From the NCBI RefSeq assembly GCF_030538655.1, contig NZ_JAUNTO010000011.1, positions 1 to 64,000 of the forward strand: a stretch of 64,000 nt of DNA. The letters are read 5' to 3'. Below, one piece after another: positions 29,056 to 38,642 of this stretch (position 1 is the stretch's first letter; each line of letters begins with the position of its first letter). The notes below the pieces were generated by a model that was not told where the DNA came from, did no database searches, and was given only the letters and a program-made list of their open reading frames with translations. The DNA comes from Paracoccus sp. (in: a-proteobacteria) (GTDB taxonomy: Bacteria > Pseudomonadota > Alphaproteobacteria > Rhodobacterales > Rhodobacteraceae). Both the position numbers and the translations under genes were made by a program.

Positions 29056-30246
29056 ATGGATCGCGCCCGCCGGAATGTCGCGGTGCTGGTCGCCGCGCAG
29101 GCGATCCTTGGCGCGCAGATGTCGATGATCTTTATCGTCGGCGGGCTGGCGGGGCAGATGCTGACGCCGAACCCCTGCATTTCCACCCTGCCGCTGTCGA
29201 TGATTATTCTGGGGTCGGCCCTATCGGCGCGGCCCTTGGCGGGGTTCATGCAGCGATACGGGCGGCGCGCGGGATTCAGCCTTGCGGTTCTGGCCGGAGC
29301 CATCGGCGCGGGCATATCCGCCGCCGGGCTGTGGCTGGGATCGTTCTGGCTGTTCATGGCCGGATCGCTGTTTACCGGCATCTATATGGCGGCGCAGGGG
29401 TTTTACCGCTTTGCCGCGACCGATACCGCCTCGCCCGAATTCGCGCCCAAGGCGATTTCATGGGTGATGGCGGGCGGTCTGGCCGCCGCGATCACCGGCC
29501 CGGCGCTGGTGCGGATGACCAATGACATCACCGCCGTGCCGTTTCTGGCCACCTATGGCGCGATTATCGTGCTGAACCTGCTTGGCCCGCTGCTGTTTTC
29601 CTTTCTCGACATTCCACGCCCGCCAGCCCGAACCGCAGCCACCCCGTCGGGCCGCCCGCTGCGCGACATCCTGCGCGACCCCACCATTATCGTCGCCATG
29701 ATCTGTGGCATGGTCGCCTATGCGCTGATGAATCTGGTGATGACCTCGGCCCCGCTGGCCGTCGTTGGCTGCGGCTTTGCGCCCAATGATGCCGCCAGCA
29801 TCGTCAGCGTGCATGTGCTGGCGATGTTCGCGCCCAGCTTTTTCACCGGGCACCTGATCGCCCGCTTTGGCGCGCCGATGATCGTCGGGGCCGGGCTGGT
29901 GATTCTGGCCGGATCGGGCGCGGTGGCGCTGTCGGGGGTCGAGCTGTCGCATTTCTACGGATCGCTGCTGCTGCTGGGGTTGGGCTGGAACTTTGGCTAT
30001 ATCGGGGCCACCGCCATGCTGACCGCCGCCCACAAGCCCGAAGAACGGGCGCGAGTGCAGGGCATCAACGACTTCTTTGTCTTTGGCGGGGTGTTTCTGG
30101 CCTCGCTGTCCTCGGGTGGGCTGATGAACTGCCTTGGCGGCGATGCCCAGACGGGGTGGAGCGCGGTGAACATGGCCATGCTGCCGTTTCTGATCCTTGC
30201 CGGCGGGGCGCTGATCTGGCTGGCGCTGCGCCCGAAAGACATCTGA
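29056..30246 (+). CDS. MFS transporter
   Basis: A 396-residue protein with 12 predicted membrane helices. The loop between helices 2 and 3 has RPLAGFMQRYGRRAGF, the usual MFS basic signature; helices 6 and 7 are separated by a proline-rich loop (PRPPARTAATPSGRP). Related bacterial proteins are uncharacterised. Coupling to the aldolase gene suggests a sugar-acid or small-metabolite substrate, but this is inference. Confidence 0.82.
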   Translation: MDRARRNVAVLVAAQAILGAQMSMIFIVGGLAGQMLTPNPCISTLPLSMIILGSALSARPLAGFMQRYGRRAGFSLAVLAGAIGAGISAAGLWLGSFWLFMAGSLFTGIYMAAQGFYRFAATDTASPEFAPKAISWVMAGGLAAAITGPALVRMTNDITAVPFLATYGAIIVLNLLGPLLFSFLDIPRPPARTAATPSGRPLRDILRDPTIIVAMICGMVAYALMNLVMTSAPLAVVGCGFAPNDAASIVSVHVLAMFAPSFFTGHLIARFGAPMIVGAGLVILAGSGAVALSGVELSHFYGSLLLLGLGWNFGYIGATAMLTAAHKPEERARVQGINDFFVFGGVFLASLSSGGLMNCLGGDAQTGWSAVNMAMLPFLILAGGALIWLALRPKDI

Positions 30247-30278
30247 GCATCCCACCGCGGGCCGACCGGATATGACAC

Positions 30279-30306
30279 CGCCGGGGCAACTGATCGCGCC
30301 CCGGCG
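30279..30306 (+). terminator. Stem-loop after the MFS gene
   Basis: A 9-bp perfect stem CGCCGGGGC/GCCCCGGCG with a 10-base loop lies 33 bases after the MFS stop and is followed by the T-rich TTGTTGCTGTT. It separates the gene from the convergent RND pump gene. Confidence 0.65.
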
Positions 30307-30331
30307 TTGTTGCTGTTGGCGATGGCACGGG

Positions 30332-33300
30332 TTACTGCGCCGGGTGTTCTGCCGCCGCCTGCACCCGCTTGTGCACCTGTTCGTCGGGTTCCTCGGGCGC
30401 GGGCTTGGTGTCTTTGGGGGCGATCAGCGTGTAAACGGTCGGCACCACGAACAGCGTGAACAGCGTCCCCACGGAAATTCCGGCAAAGATCACCAGCCCC
30501 ATGGCAAAGCGCGCCGCCGCACCTGCGCCATCGGCGGTCATCAACGGCACCACCCCCACCGCCGTGGCGATGGTGGTCATCAGGATCGGGCGCAGACGCA
30601 GGCGGGCCGCCTCGATCATGCCTTCCTCGCGCGACAGGCCACGTGTTTCCCGCTGCTGATTGGCGAATTCCACCAACAGGATACCATGTTTCGAGATGAT
30701 GCCGATCAGCGCCAGCATGGCGATCTGGGTATAGATGTTCAGCGTTCCCAGCCCCAGATTCAGCGGCACGATCACGCCAAAGATCGCCAGCGGCACCGAG
30801 GTCAGGATGATGAACGGATCGCGCCAGCTTTCGAACTGCGCTGCCAGCACCAGATAGATCACCACCAGCGCCAGCCCAAAGGCCGCCAGAATGCCGGCAC
30901 CTTCGGTTTTTTCGGTGCGCGACTGGCCGGAATAGTCGATGAAGAACCCGTCGGGCAGAATTTCAGCGGCGATGGTCTCGATCTCGGCCAGGCCGTCGCC
31001 GGTGGTGACGCCGGGCAGCGGCAGCGCCGAAATGGTGGCGGCGTTCAACTGGTTGAACTGTTCGATACTGGCGGGCGCGGCGCGGGTGGTGACCTCGATC
31101 ACCGCCGACAGCGGCACCATTTCCCCGGTCAGCGACCGTATACGGAATTCGCCCAGCCGTTCAGGATTTTCCCGGTATTCGCGCGGCACCTGCATGATGA
31201 CGTCATAACTGTTGCTGTCGCGGTCGAACTGGCCGATCGCCCCGCCCCCCACCAACAGCGACAGAGTTGCGCCGATCTGGCTGGCCGGGATATTCAGCGC
31301 CGCCGCCCGGTCACGGTCGATGGTGACGACAACCTGCGTGGTGTCAAAGCTCATCGAGTTCTGCACGATGATGAACCGCCCCGACGCCTGCGCGCGATTC
31401 TTGATTTCCTCGGCTATTTCATAGACCTGCGCGGCATCCGACGTGGACTGGATCACCATGGTGATCGGCAGCCCGCCCCCCGTGCCCGGCAGCGAGGGCG
31501 GGGCAAAGACAAACGCCTGCACCCCGGCCAGCGGCTCGATCCGGGCTTGCAGATCCTGCTGCACCTCGGCCTGACTGCGGTCACGCTCGGCCCAGTCCTT
31601 CAGCGCCCACAGGGCAAAGCCCGAATTGGTGCCGCCACCAAAGCCGACCACGGAAAAGCTGGCCTCGACCTCGGGCAAGCCGGTGGTCAGGTCGTTGATC
31701 TGATCCATGTAACGCGAGGTATATTCGGTCGTCGCATAAGACGGCCCCGCCACCATCGCCAACAGCGCGCCCGCGTCTTCCTCGGGGGCCAGTTCGGTCG
31801 AGGTCTTGGTGAACAGATAAGCGGTCACACCCATCAGCACGACCATAATCATGATCGTCACTGGCCGGTAATCGAACGAGCTTGCCACCCGGCGCGCATA
31901 CCAGCCCTCGACCTTCAGGAAATTGCGGTCGATCCATTTCTGAAACCGCGAATGCCCGCCCGCCTTCAGGATACGCGCTGACATCATCGGTGAAATAGTC
32001 AGCGCGACGACGCTGGACAGGAACACCGCCCCGGCCAGAGCCAGCGCGAATTCCTGAAACAGCGCCCCGGTCAGCCCGCCGGTAAAGAACAGCGGCATGA
32101 ACACCGCCATCAACGCCAGCGTGGTTGCGACGATGGCGGTGAACAGTTCCTTCATCGACAGAAAGCTGGCCTGCATCGGCGTCATGCCGTCATCAATATG
32201 CCGCTGGACGTTTTCCACCACCACGATGGCATCGTCCACCACAATCCCGATGGCCAGCACCAGCGCCAGCAGCGTCAGCAGGTTGATGGAATAGCCCGCC
32301 ACGAACAGCAAAAACAGCGCCCCCACCAGCGACAGCGGGATGGCGGCCACTGGCATGGCCACCGACCGGATCGACCCCATGAACAGCAAGATCACCACCG
32401 AGACGATGGCGGTCGCCTCGGCGATGGTGCGCAGCACCTCGCGGATCGAGGCGGAAATCGCGTCGGTGGCGTCATACATCAGCGTCATCGTCATGCCCTG
32501 CGGCAGCGATGCCTGGATCACCGGCAACTGCGCGCGGACATTTGCCGTGGTGTCCAGCGGGTTGGCCCCCGGCGTCGGAAAGATACCGATAAAGGTGCCG
32601 GGTTCGCCGTTGAATTCGACCACCGTATCGGTGTCCTTGGCTGCCAGTTCGACGCGGGCCACATCGCGCAGCCGCACCACGCTGTCGCCGCTGCCGGTCA
32701 GCGGCATCGCCCCGAACGCATCGGGCGTTTGCAGCGTCGATTCCATGGTGATGGGATAGCTGACCAGCTCACCCTCGGTCTTGCCGGGCGCAGCCAGAAA
32801 GTTGGAACTGTTGATCGCCTGCATCACCTCGGCGGCGGTCAGGCCACGGCTGGCCAGCAGCACCGGGTCGATCCAGACCCGCATGGCATAGTTGGCGCCG
32901 CCCAGAATTTGCACCTCGGCCACGCCCTCGATGGTGGACATGCGGGGGCGGATCACCCGTTCGATATACTCCGTCAATTGCTCGGGCGTCATATGCGGGT
33001 TTTGCAGCGCCAGATACATGGTGGCGAACTGCATGCCCGTGCCCTTGACGATCGAGGGGTCTTCGGCATCCGATGGCAGTTCGCTGCGCACCTCTTGCAC
33101 CTTGGACATGACCTCGGTCAGCGCCACGTCGGGATCGGCCCCCAGCCGCATGTTCACCGACACCACCGAGGCCGAGGGCCGCGACTGTGTGCTGACGTAA
33201 TCCACCCCTTCGGCGGTCGAAACCGCCGCCGCGATGGGCGAGGTGACAAAGCCCTGTATCAGATCCGCCGAAGCGCCGGGATAAACCGTGGTGACAGTGA

Positions 33301-33433
33301 CAACGGTTTCGTCCACCTCGGGGTATTCGCGGATTTGCAGGTTCGCCGCACCCATCGCGCCCAAGAGCAGCATGAACAGCGCCACCACGGTCGCCAGAAC
33401 CGGCCGCTTGATAAAGATGTCGGACATGCTCAT
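30332..33433 (-). CDS. RND efflux pump inner-membrane transporter (HAE1/AcrB type)
   Basis: A 1033-residue trimeric proton-driven exporter of drugs or hydrophobic compounds. It starts MSMSDIFIKRPVLATVVA, as AcrB/MexF relatives do. The TM4 proton-relay pair is visible in GIVVDDAIVVVENV, and NMRLGADPDVALTEV and SLVGALFLLFV are family patterns. The ATG at 33433 overlaps the adaptor stop (ATGA). The outer-membrane channel is not in the window, so a shared TolC-like protein is needed. Confidence 0.93.
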   Translation of the reverse strand: MSMSDIFIKRPVLATVVALFMLLLGAMGAANLQIREYPEVDETVVTVTTVYPGASADLIQGFVTSPIAAAVSTAEGVDYVSTQSRPSASVVSVNMRLGADPDVALTEVMSKVQEVRSELPSDAEDPSIVKGTGMQFATMYLALQNPHMTPEQLTEYIERVIRPRMSTIEGVAEVQILGGANYAMRVWIDPVLLASRGLTAAEVMQAINSSNFLAAPGKTEGELVSYPITMESTLQTPDAFGAMPLTGSGDSVVRLRDVARVELAAKDTDTVVEFNGEPGTFIGIFPTPGANPLDTTANVRAQLPVIQASLPQGMTMTLMYDATDAISASIREVLRTIAEATAIVSVVILLFMGSIRSVAMPVAAIPLSLVGALFLLFVAGYSINLLTLLALVLAIGIVVDDAIVVVENVQRHIDDGMTPMQASFLSMKELFTAIVATTLALMAVFMPLFFTGGLTGALFQEFALALAGAVFLSSVVALTISPMMSARILKAGGHSRFQKWIDRNFLKVEGWYARRVASSFDYRPVTIMIMVVLMGVTAYLFTKTSTELAPEEDAGALLAMVAGPSYATTEYTSRYMDQINDLTTGLPEVEASFSVVGFGGGTNSGFALWALKDWAERDRSQAEVQQDLQARIEPLAGVQAFVFAPPSLPGTGGGLPITMVIQSTSDAAQVYEIAEEIKNRAQASGRFIIVQNSMSFDTTQVVVTIDRDRAAALNIPASQIGATLSLLVGGGAIGQFDRDSNSYDVIMQVPREYRENPERLGEFRIRSLTGEMVPLSAVIEVTTRAAPASIEQFNQLNAATISALPLPGVTTGDGLAEIETIAAEILPDGFFIDYSGQSRTEKTEGAGILAAFGLALVVIYLVLAAQFESWRDPFIILTSVPLAIFGVIVPLNLGLGTLNIYTQIAMLALIGIISKHGILLVEFANQQRETRGLSREEGMIEAARLRLRPILMTTIATAVGVVPLMTADGAGAAARFAMGLVIFAGISVGTLFTLFVVPTVYTLIAPKDTKPAPEEPDEQVHKRVQAAAEHPAQ

Positions 33434-34635
33434 GGCGCGTCATCCCCGGCGGGCTGATCCTGCGCCGGTGTCGCGGACGGGGCGGCGGTATCTTCCGCAG
33501 AGGGGGCGGCAGGTTGGGGCGGGGTCTGGCCCTGCCCGTCGGGGGTGACAGTGTTGTCCACCCTGACCCCAGCCCCGTTCGACAGCCGGTTCTGGCCCGA
33601 TGTCACCACCTGCTGCCCCACCGAAACGGCATCGCCCCTGAGCTCGATCATCCCACCCGAGCGGCGCCCCGGCTGCACAAAGATCTGCGCCACCTCTTGC
33701 GTGGCGCCACCCTCGGGCGGGTTGTCGCGGTCGCGCAGCACATAAACGTAATCGCCATAAAGGCTGGACATCACCGCCGTCTGCGGCAGCGCGATCACCC
33801 CGTCTTCGGAAGGCAGCACCACCGACACGCGCACGAACTGCCCCGGTGTCAGCGCACCATCCGCCCCGTCGATCTGCGCGCGGATCGAGACCATGCGGCT
33901 GGCGGAATCAATGCGCGGGTCGATGCCGGTGATTTCCCCGGCCAGGGGCTGCGCGTCTTCGGCGATCCGCGCCTCGATCCGCTGGCCCATGCGCAGATTT
34001 GGCAGTTCCTGTTCGGGCAGACTGAAATCGACATGCACATTGTCGATGTCCTGCAAGGTCGCTACCACCGTGCCGGGGCTGATATAGGCCCCCGGATCGA
34101 CCTGTGGCAGACCGATGATGCCATCAAAGGGCGCGACCAGACGGCGTTGCTGAACCACCGCTTCGGCGCGCGCGACCTGCGCCTCTGCGGCGCGGGCATT
34201 CGCCTCGGAGGTTTCCAGGTTCGCATCCGCCGCCACACCGCGCTGCTGCAACTGCCGCGAGCGGCGCAACGTGGTCTGCGCCAGATCCAGCTGGCTGCGG
34301 CTGGCGGCCAGATCGGCGGTCTGCATCACGTCATCCAGTTGCAGCAGCAATTGCCCCTGTTCCACCCGGTCATTGGCGGCAAAGGCGACCTGCGTCACGA
34401 TACCAGCGGTTTCCACTGTCAGATCAATACCTTGCGCCGCCTTGACCGTGCCGGTCGCGTCGATGCCCGGATTCCATGTCACAGGTTCGACGGTGACGGC
34501 CGTCACCGGCATCACCTGTTCGGGCAGATTGGCAAAGATATTGGTAATCATCTGATCGCGGAACATGTTGAACCAGATCAGACCACCCCCGACCAAGGCC
34601 AGCATGACAGCGGCAATGATGAATCGCAGGATCAT
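33430..34635 (-). CDS. RND periplasmic adaptor (membrane fusion) protein
   Basis: The 401-residue adaptor links the RND pump to an outer-membrane channel. It has one N-terminal membrane anchor (FIIAAVMLALVGGGLIWF) and no lipobox cysteine. A split lipoyl domain is seen in ATGTVKAAQGIDLTVETAG and RLVAPFDGIIGLPQVDPG, with the coiled-coil hairpin between. The C-terminus ends in a Pro/Ala/Gln-rich tail of about 45 residues that is probably disordered. It is the first gene of the pump operon, and its promoter carries a TetR-type operator. Confidence 0.93.
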   Translation of the reverse strand: MILRFIIAAVMLALVGGGLIWFNMFRDQMITNIFANLPEQVMPVTAVTVEPVTWNPGIDATGTVKAAQGIDLTVETAGIVTQVAFAANDRVEQGQLLLQLDDVMQTADLAASRSQLDLAQTTLRRSRQLQQRGVAADANLETSEANARAAEAQVARAEAVVQQRRLVAPFDGIIGLPQVDPGAYISPGTVVATLQDIDNVHVDFSLPEQELPNLRMGQRIEARIAEDAQPLAGEITGIDPRIDSASRMVSIRAQIDGADGALTPGQFVRVSVVLPSEDGVIALPQTAVMSSLYGDYVYVLRDRDNPPEGGATQEVAQIFVQPGRRSGGMIELRGDAVSVGQQVVTSGQNRLSNGAGVRVDNTVTPDGQGQTPPQPAAPSAEDTAAPSATPAQDQPAGDDAP

Positions 34636-34710
34636 CGGATGTCTCTCTCGTTGCGGCGCAGGCTGAAGAGTAGCTGTATCGCGCGGATTGTGCTATCGCC
34701 GGAATAACTT

Positions 34711-34733
34711 TACCGTCCAGACGGTATTGTCAA
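34711..34733 (-). promoter_or_regulatory. TetR-type operator within the pump promoter
   Basis: TACCGTC CA GACGGTA (34711-34726) is a perfect 7-bp dyad with a 2-base centre. It follows a consensus -35 box TTGACA on the minus strand (34733-34728) and fills the spacer before a weak -10, so binding would block the pump promoter. It lies 20 bases before the tetR ATG, allowing autoregulation. Confidence 0.75.
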
Positions 34734-34746
34734 TGCCGAGGACAAG

Positions 34747-35274
34747 ATGGCCCGCGACCCCCGTCAGACCCGCCTGCGTATCCTGATTGCGGCCGAGGAC
34801 TTGACCGGGGCGCAGGGGCCAAAGGCGGTTTCGCTGGATGCGGTGGCCGAACGCGCAGGGGTGTCCAAGGGCGGGCTGCTGTATCATTTTCCGACCAAGG
34901 CGGCGCTGATGCAGGGTCTGGTGCAGCATTATCTGGATCAGGCCGAAGCGCGGTTGGAAACCTGCACATCAGACCAACCTAATGCCATACTAGTGCAATA
35001 TCTCGATAATTTCGAACAGGACTGGCAAGAGGCGCCATCAGCCAGCGGCCTGCTGGCGGCGGTGACGGAACATCCCGGCATTCTGGCCCCCGTGGCCGAA
35101 TTCAACGACCGCACACTGATCCGACTGCGCGCCGGGGCCACCGATCCGCTGCTGGCGGAACTGGTCTTTCACAGCCTGAACGGGCTGTGGTCGGCGCGAA
35201 TGCTGGGAATCCATTCCCCCGATGACAACCACGTGATGGCGCTGATCGCCGCGCTGCGTCAAAGGCTGATCTAG
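34747..35274 (+). CDS. TetR-family repressor of the divergent RND pump
   Basis: A 175-residue regulator with an N-terminal TetR helix-turn-helix ([24 protein letters not shown]). The C-terminal ligand domain is short. The gene diverges from the adaptor-pump operon across a 111-base gap with a strong dyad, the standard layout of a local efflux repressor. Confidence 0.92.
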   Translation: MARDPRQTRLRILIAAEDLTGAQGPKAVSLDAVAERAGVSKGGLLYHFPTKAALMQGLVQHYLDQAEARLETCTSDQPNAILVQYLDNFEQDWQEAPSASGLLAAVTEHPGILAPVAEFNDRTLIRLRAGATDPLLAELVFHSLNGLWSARMLGIHSPDDNHVMALIAALRQRLI

Positions 35275-35314
35275 GGCCCGGCGGTCGTCTTTCGATCCCA
35301 TTCATTGTGCGGCC

Positions 35315-35354
35315 GCAGCGGGGTCTTATGGACGATCCCCCCAGACTCCGCTGC
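35315..35354. terminator. Hairpin between convergent tetR and thiolase genes
   Basis: GCAGCGGGGTC (35315-35325) pairs with GACTCCGCTGC (35344-35354) with one G-T pair, in the gap between two convergent stops. It could end transcription from both sides. No T-tract follows. Confidence 0.45.
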
Positions 35355-35379
35355 GACGGGGAATGAACGGGTTCATAAC

Positions 35380-36582
35380 CTACGCGCGCTCGATCAGCAG
35401 CGCCGCCCCCTGCCCCACGCCAATGCACATGGTCGCCAGCGCATATCGTCCGCCGGTTCGCACCAGTTCCAGCGCCGCGGTGCCCGCGATGCGCGCGCCC
35501 GACATGCCCAGCGGATGCCCCAGCGCAATGGCCCCGCCATTGGGGTTCACGCGCGGATCATCATCGGCCAGCCCCAACCCCCGCATCACGGCAAGGGCCT
35601 GCGCGGCGAAAGCCTCGTTCAGTTCGATCACCGACAGATCGTCCAGCGTGATCCCGGTCAGCGTCAGCAGCTTGCGCACAGCGGGCACCGGACCATAGCC
35701 CATCACGCGCGGTGCCACCCCGGCACTGGCCGCCGCCACGATGCGGGCCAAGGGGCGCAGACCATGGCGCTGCGCCGCCGCCGCGCTGGCAATCACCAGC
35801 GCCGCCGCGCCGTCATTGACCCCCGAGGCGTTGCCCGCCGTAACCGACCCGTCAGGCCGGGCAATCGGGCGCAACCCCGCCAGTTGTTCCAGCGTGGTTT
35901 CGCGCGGATGTTCGTCTTGAGTAACGATAACGGTCTGGCCCCGCCCCTGCGGGACGCGCACCTGTGTCATCTCGGCCGTCAACCGCCCGCTGACCTGCGC
36001 CGCCGCCGCCCGCAACTGCGAGCGCAGGGCGAAAGCATCCTGATCTGCCCGGCTGATCCCCAGATCATCGGCCAGATTTTGCGCCGTCTCCGGCATGGAA
36101 TCGGTGCCATAGGCGGCCTGCATCCGGGGATTGACGAAACGCCAGCCGATGGTGGTGTCATAAATCTCGCTGCTCCGCGACCATGCCGCCCCGGCCTTGG
36201 GCATGACAAAGGGCGCGCGAGTCATGCTTTCGACGCCACCCGCCATGGCCAGTTCCAGATCGCCCGCCCGGATCGCGCGGGCCGCCGCCGCCACGGCCTC
36301 CAGCCCGGAACCGCACAGCCGGTTCACCGTCACCCCCGGCACGCTGTCGGGCAACCCGGCCAACAGCGCGGCCATGCGGGCGACGTTGCGGTTATCCTCG
36401 CCCGCCTGATTGGCGCAGCCCAGCCAGACCTCCTCGACCGCCGCCGGGTCCAGCGCCGGGTTACGCCGCAGCAGTTCGGCCAGCGGCAGAGCGGCCAGAT
36501 CATCGGTCCGCACCTGCGCCAATGCGCCGCCATAGCGCCCGATGGGCGTGCGGATGTAATCGCAGATGAAGGCGTCGCTCAT
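35380..36582 (-). CDS. Beta-ketoadipyl-CoA-type thiolase (PaaJ/PcaF-like)
   Basis: Cleaves 3-oxoacyl-CoA with CoA. The 400-residue protein follows PaaJ/PcaF closely: [18 protein letters not shown] at the start, [27 protein letters not shown] (nucleophile Cys90), [16 protein letters not shown] and CIGVGQG. This type acts on 3-oxoadipyl-CoA; here the neighbours suggest 3-oxopimeloyl-CoA from ring opening. The ATG at 36582 overlaps the upstream gene (ATGA). It is the last gene of the operon. Confidence 0.9.
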   Translation of the reverse strand: MSDAFICDYIRTPIGRYGGALAQVRTDDLAALPLAELLRRNPALDPAAVEEVWLGCANQAGEDNRNVARMAALLAGLPDSVPGVTVNRLCGSGLEAVAAAARAIRAGDLELAMAGGVESMTRAPFVMPKAGAAWSRSSEIYDTTIGWRFVNPRMQAAYGTDSMPETAQNLADDLGISRADQDAFALRSQLRAAAAQVSGRLTAEMTQVRVPQGRGQTVIVTQDEHPRETTLEQLAGLRPIARPDGSVTAGNASGVNDGAAALVIASAAAAQRHGLRPLARIVAAASAGVAPRVMGYGPVPAVRKLLTLTGITLDDLSVIELNEAFAAQALAVMRGLGLADDDPRVNPNGGAIALGHPLGMSGARIAGTAALELVRTGGRYALATMCIGVGQGAALLIERA

Positions 36583-38642
36583 CCCGGTGCCCCCGTCAGT
36601 TCGTCCAGCCCGACACCCGTTTCCACCGCGCGGCGCAGGATTGCGGGCACCTGCCATGACAGCGGGTCCGCCGCCGCATACCCCTCGATCCGGGCCAGCA
36701 CCCCGGTCAACCCGGCCCGCCCGGCATAATGCAACGGCCCGCCGCGCCAGCGCGGAAAGCCATAGCCATGCACCAGCACCAGATCGACATCGGACGGTGC
36801 GGTGGCAATGCCCTCATCCAGAATTTGCAAGCCTTCCGCGATCATGGCGGTGGTGGCGCGGGCCACGATTTCCTCATCAGAAAAGGCGCGGCGGGTGATG
36901 CCCGCCTCGGCGCTGGCCTGCGTCACAATCGCGTCGATCATGGCCGAGGGCGTCGCCGTGCCACCGTCGTAATCATACCAGCCCGCCCCGGTCTTGCGCC
37001 CCAGCCGCCCCGTTTCCACGATCCGGTCGGCAATCGGCACATAACGCACACCGGGCTGACTGGCCCAGTTCAGCCGTTTGCGGTTGGCATAGGCAATGTC
37101 CAGCCCCGACAGGTCTTGCACCTCATACGGACCCATCGCCATGCCCCAGCCGCGCATCGCCGCGTCCACCTGGGCAGGCAACGCGCCCTGGATCAGCATC
37201 ACATCGCAGATCTGCCGGTATCGAGTCAGAATCCGGTTGCCGATAAATCCGTCGCAGACCCCCGCCAGCACCGGGATTTTTCCCAGCCGCGCGGTCAGAC
37301 GCAGGGCGGTGGTCAAAGCCTTGGGCGCGGTGGCGCGGGCGCGGATCACCTCGACCAGCTTCATCACATGCGCGGGGCTGAAGAAATGCAGCCCCAGAAA
37401 ACGCGATGGGTCACGCAGCGGCTGCGCGATGGCGTCGGGGTTCAGATAGGATGTGTTGGTGGCCAGAATTGCATCGGCAGGCAGGGCCGCATCCAGCGCG
37501 GCAAAGACCTGCTGCTTGGCGGCCAGATCCTCAGGCACGGCCTCGATGGCGATCTGCGCCGGGGGCAGGTCGCCATAACCGCTGTGAAAGCTGTGCCGCG
37601 CGGCCTGATCGGCGGCCGCCTGCTGCGCCGTCGCCTTGCCGCGTGTCACCGCATCGGCGTAAAGCCGGGCCAGATTGCCGCGCGCCCGCTCCACCGCAGC
37701 CGCATCGGCTTCGACAGTCGCCACCTGAATGCCCGCCTGCGCCAAGACATAGGCGATCCCCGCGCCCATGGTGCCGCCGCCGACCACAACGGCGCGTTCA
37801 ATCGGATCACCGCCCTTGCGGCCCAGACCCATGGCGGCGCGTTCGGCGAAAAAGACGTGCCGCAGCGCCGCCGCCTGATCGCCGGTTTTCAGATCCAGAA
37901 ATGCCGCGCGTTCCAGCGCCAGCCCCTGATCCAGCGGCAGCCGGGCCGAGGCCGCGACCAGATCAATCGCCCGCTGCGGCGCGATCTGCCGGGGACTGCG
38001 TTTCGCCGCCCGCGCCCGCGCCGCATTCAGCGCCGCATCATCCGTCGCCGGGTTGGGCCGTGCGCCGGTGGCAGGCCGGTCGGGCAACACCATCTGCGCC
38101 GCATGGGTCAACGGATCATCATCAAGCGCATCGACCAGACCGATGGCCTGCGCCGCATCGGCCTTGATAACCCGGCCTTCGGACAGCATTGCCACCGCCT
38201 GCGCCAGCCCGATCAGACGCGGCAGGCGCTGCGTGCCGCCCGCACCGGGCACGACACCCAGCGTGACTTCGGACAGGCCCAGCATCGCACCGGGCGCGGC
38301 CACCCGCGCGACACAGGCCAGCGCCAGTTCCAGCCCGCCACCCAGCGCCGCGCCATTGATCGCCACCACCACCGGCACCGGGCTGGCTTCGATCCGCGCC
38401 ACCACATCGGGCAAAGCGGGCGGCTGCGGTGGGGCGTCGAATTCACGCACATCGGCACCCGCGACAAAAGCCCGCCCCGCGCCGGTCAGCACGATCCGCG
38501 CCGCACCTGACTGCGCGGCGGCATCCAGCGCCGCCATCAGACCGGCCCGCACCGGCTGTGAGGTGACATTCACCGGCGGGTTGTCGATGGTGATAACCAC
38601 AACATCGCCGTCATGGTGCAGCCGCACCGGATCAGCCGTCAT
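36579..38642 (-). CDS. Fused enoyl-CoA hydratase/3-hydroxyacyl-CoA dehydrogenase
   Basis: A 687-residue two-part beta-oxidation enzyme. The N-terminal crotonase half shows [16 protein letters not shown] and [15 protein letters not shown]. The C-terminal dehydrogenase half has the NAD fold [17 protein letters not shown] and [17 protein letters not shown] with the catalytic histidine, then [11 protein letters not shown]. In this operon it likely hydrates and oxidises pimeloyl-CoA-derived enoyl-CoA, as PimF is thought to do. It may also hydrate cyclohex-1-ene-1-carboxyl-CoA, since no separate badK is present. Both ends overlap neighbours by ATGA. Confidence 0.9.
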   Translation of the reverse strand: MTADPVRLHHDGDVVVITIDNPPVNVTSQPVRAGLMAALDAAAQSGAARIVLTGAGRAFVAGADVREFDAPPQPPALPDVVARIEASPVPVVVAINGAALGGGLELALACVARVAAPGAMLGLSEVTLGVVPGAGGTQRLPRLIGLAQAVAMLSEGRVIKADAAQAIGLVDALDDDPLTHAAQMVLPDRPATGARPNPATDDAALNAARARAAKRSPRQIAPQRAIDLVAASARLPLDQGLALERAAFLDLKTGDQAAALRHVFFAERAAMGLGRKGGDPIERAVVVGGGTMGAGIAYVLAQAGIQVATVEADAAAVERARGNLARLYADAVTRGKATAQQAAADQAARHSFHSGYGDLPPAQIAIEAVPEDLAAKQQVFAALDAALPADAILATNTSYLNPDAIAQPLRDPSRFLGLHFFSPAHVMKLVEVIRARATAPKALTTALRLTARLGKIPVLAGVCDGFIGNRILTRYRQICDVMLIQGALPAQVDAAMRGWGMAMGPYEVQDLSGLDIAYANRKRLNWASQPGVRYVPIADRIVETGRLGRKTGAGWYDYDGGTATPSAMIDAIVTQASAEAGITRRAFSDEEIVARATTAMIAEGLQILDEGIATAPSDVDLVLVHGYGFPRWRGGPLHYAGRAGLTGVLARIEGYAAADPLSWQVPAILRRAVETGVGLDELTGAPG

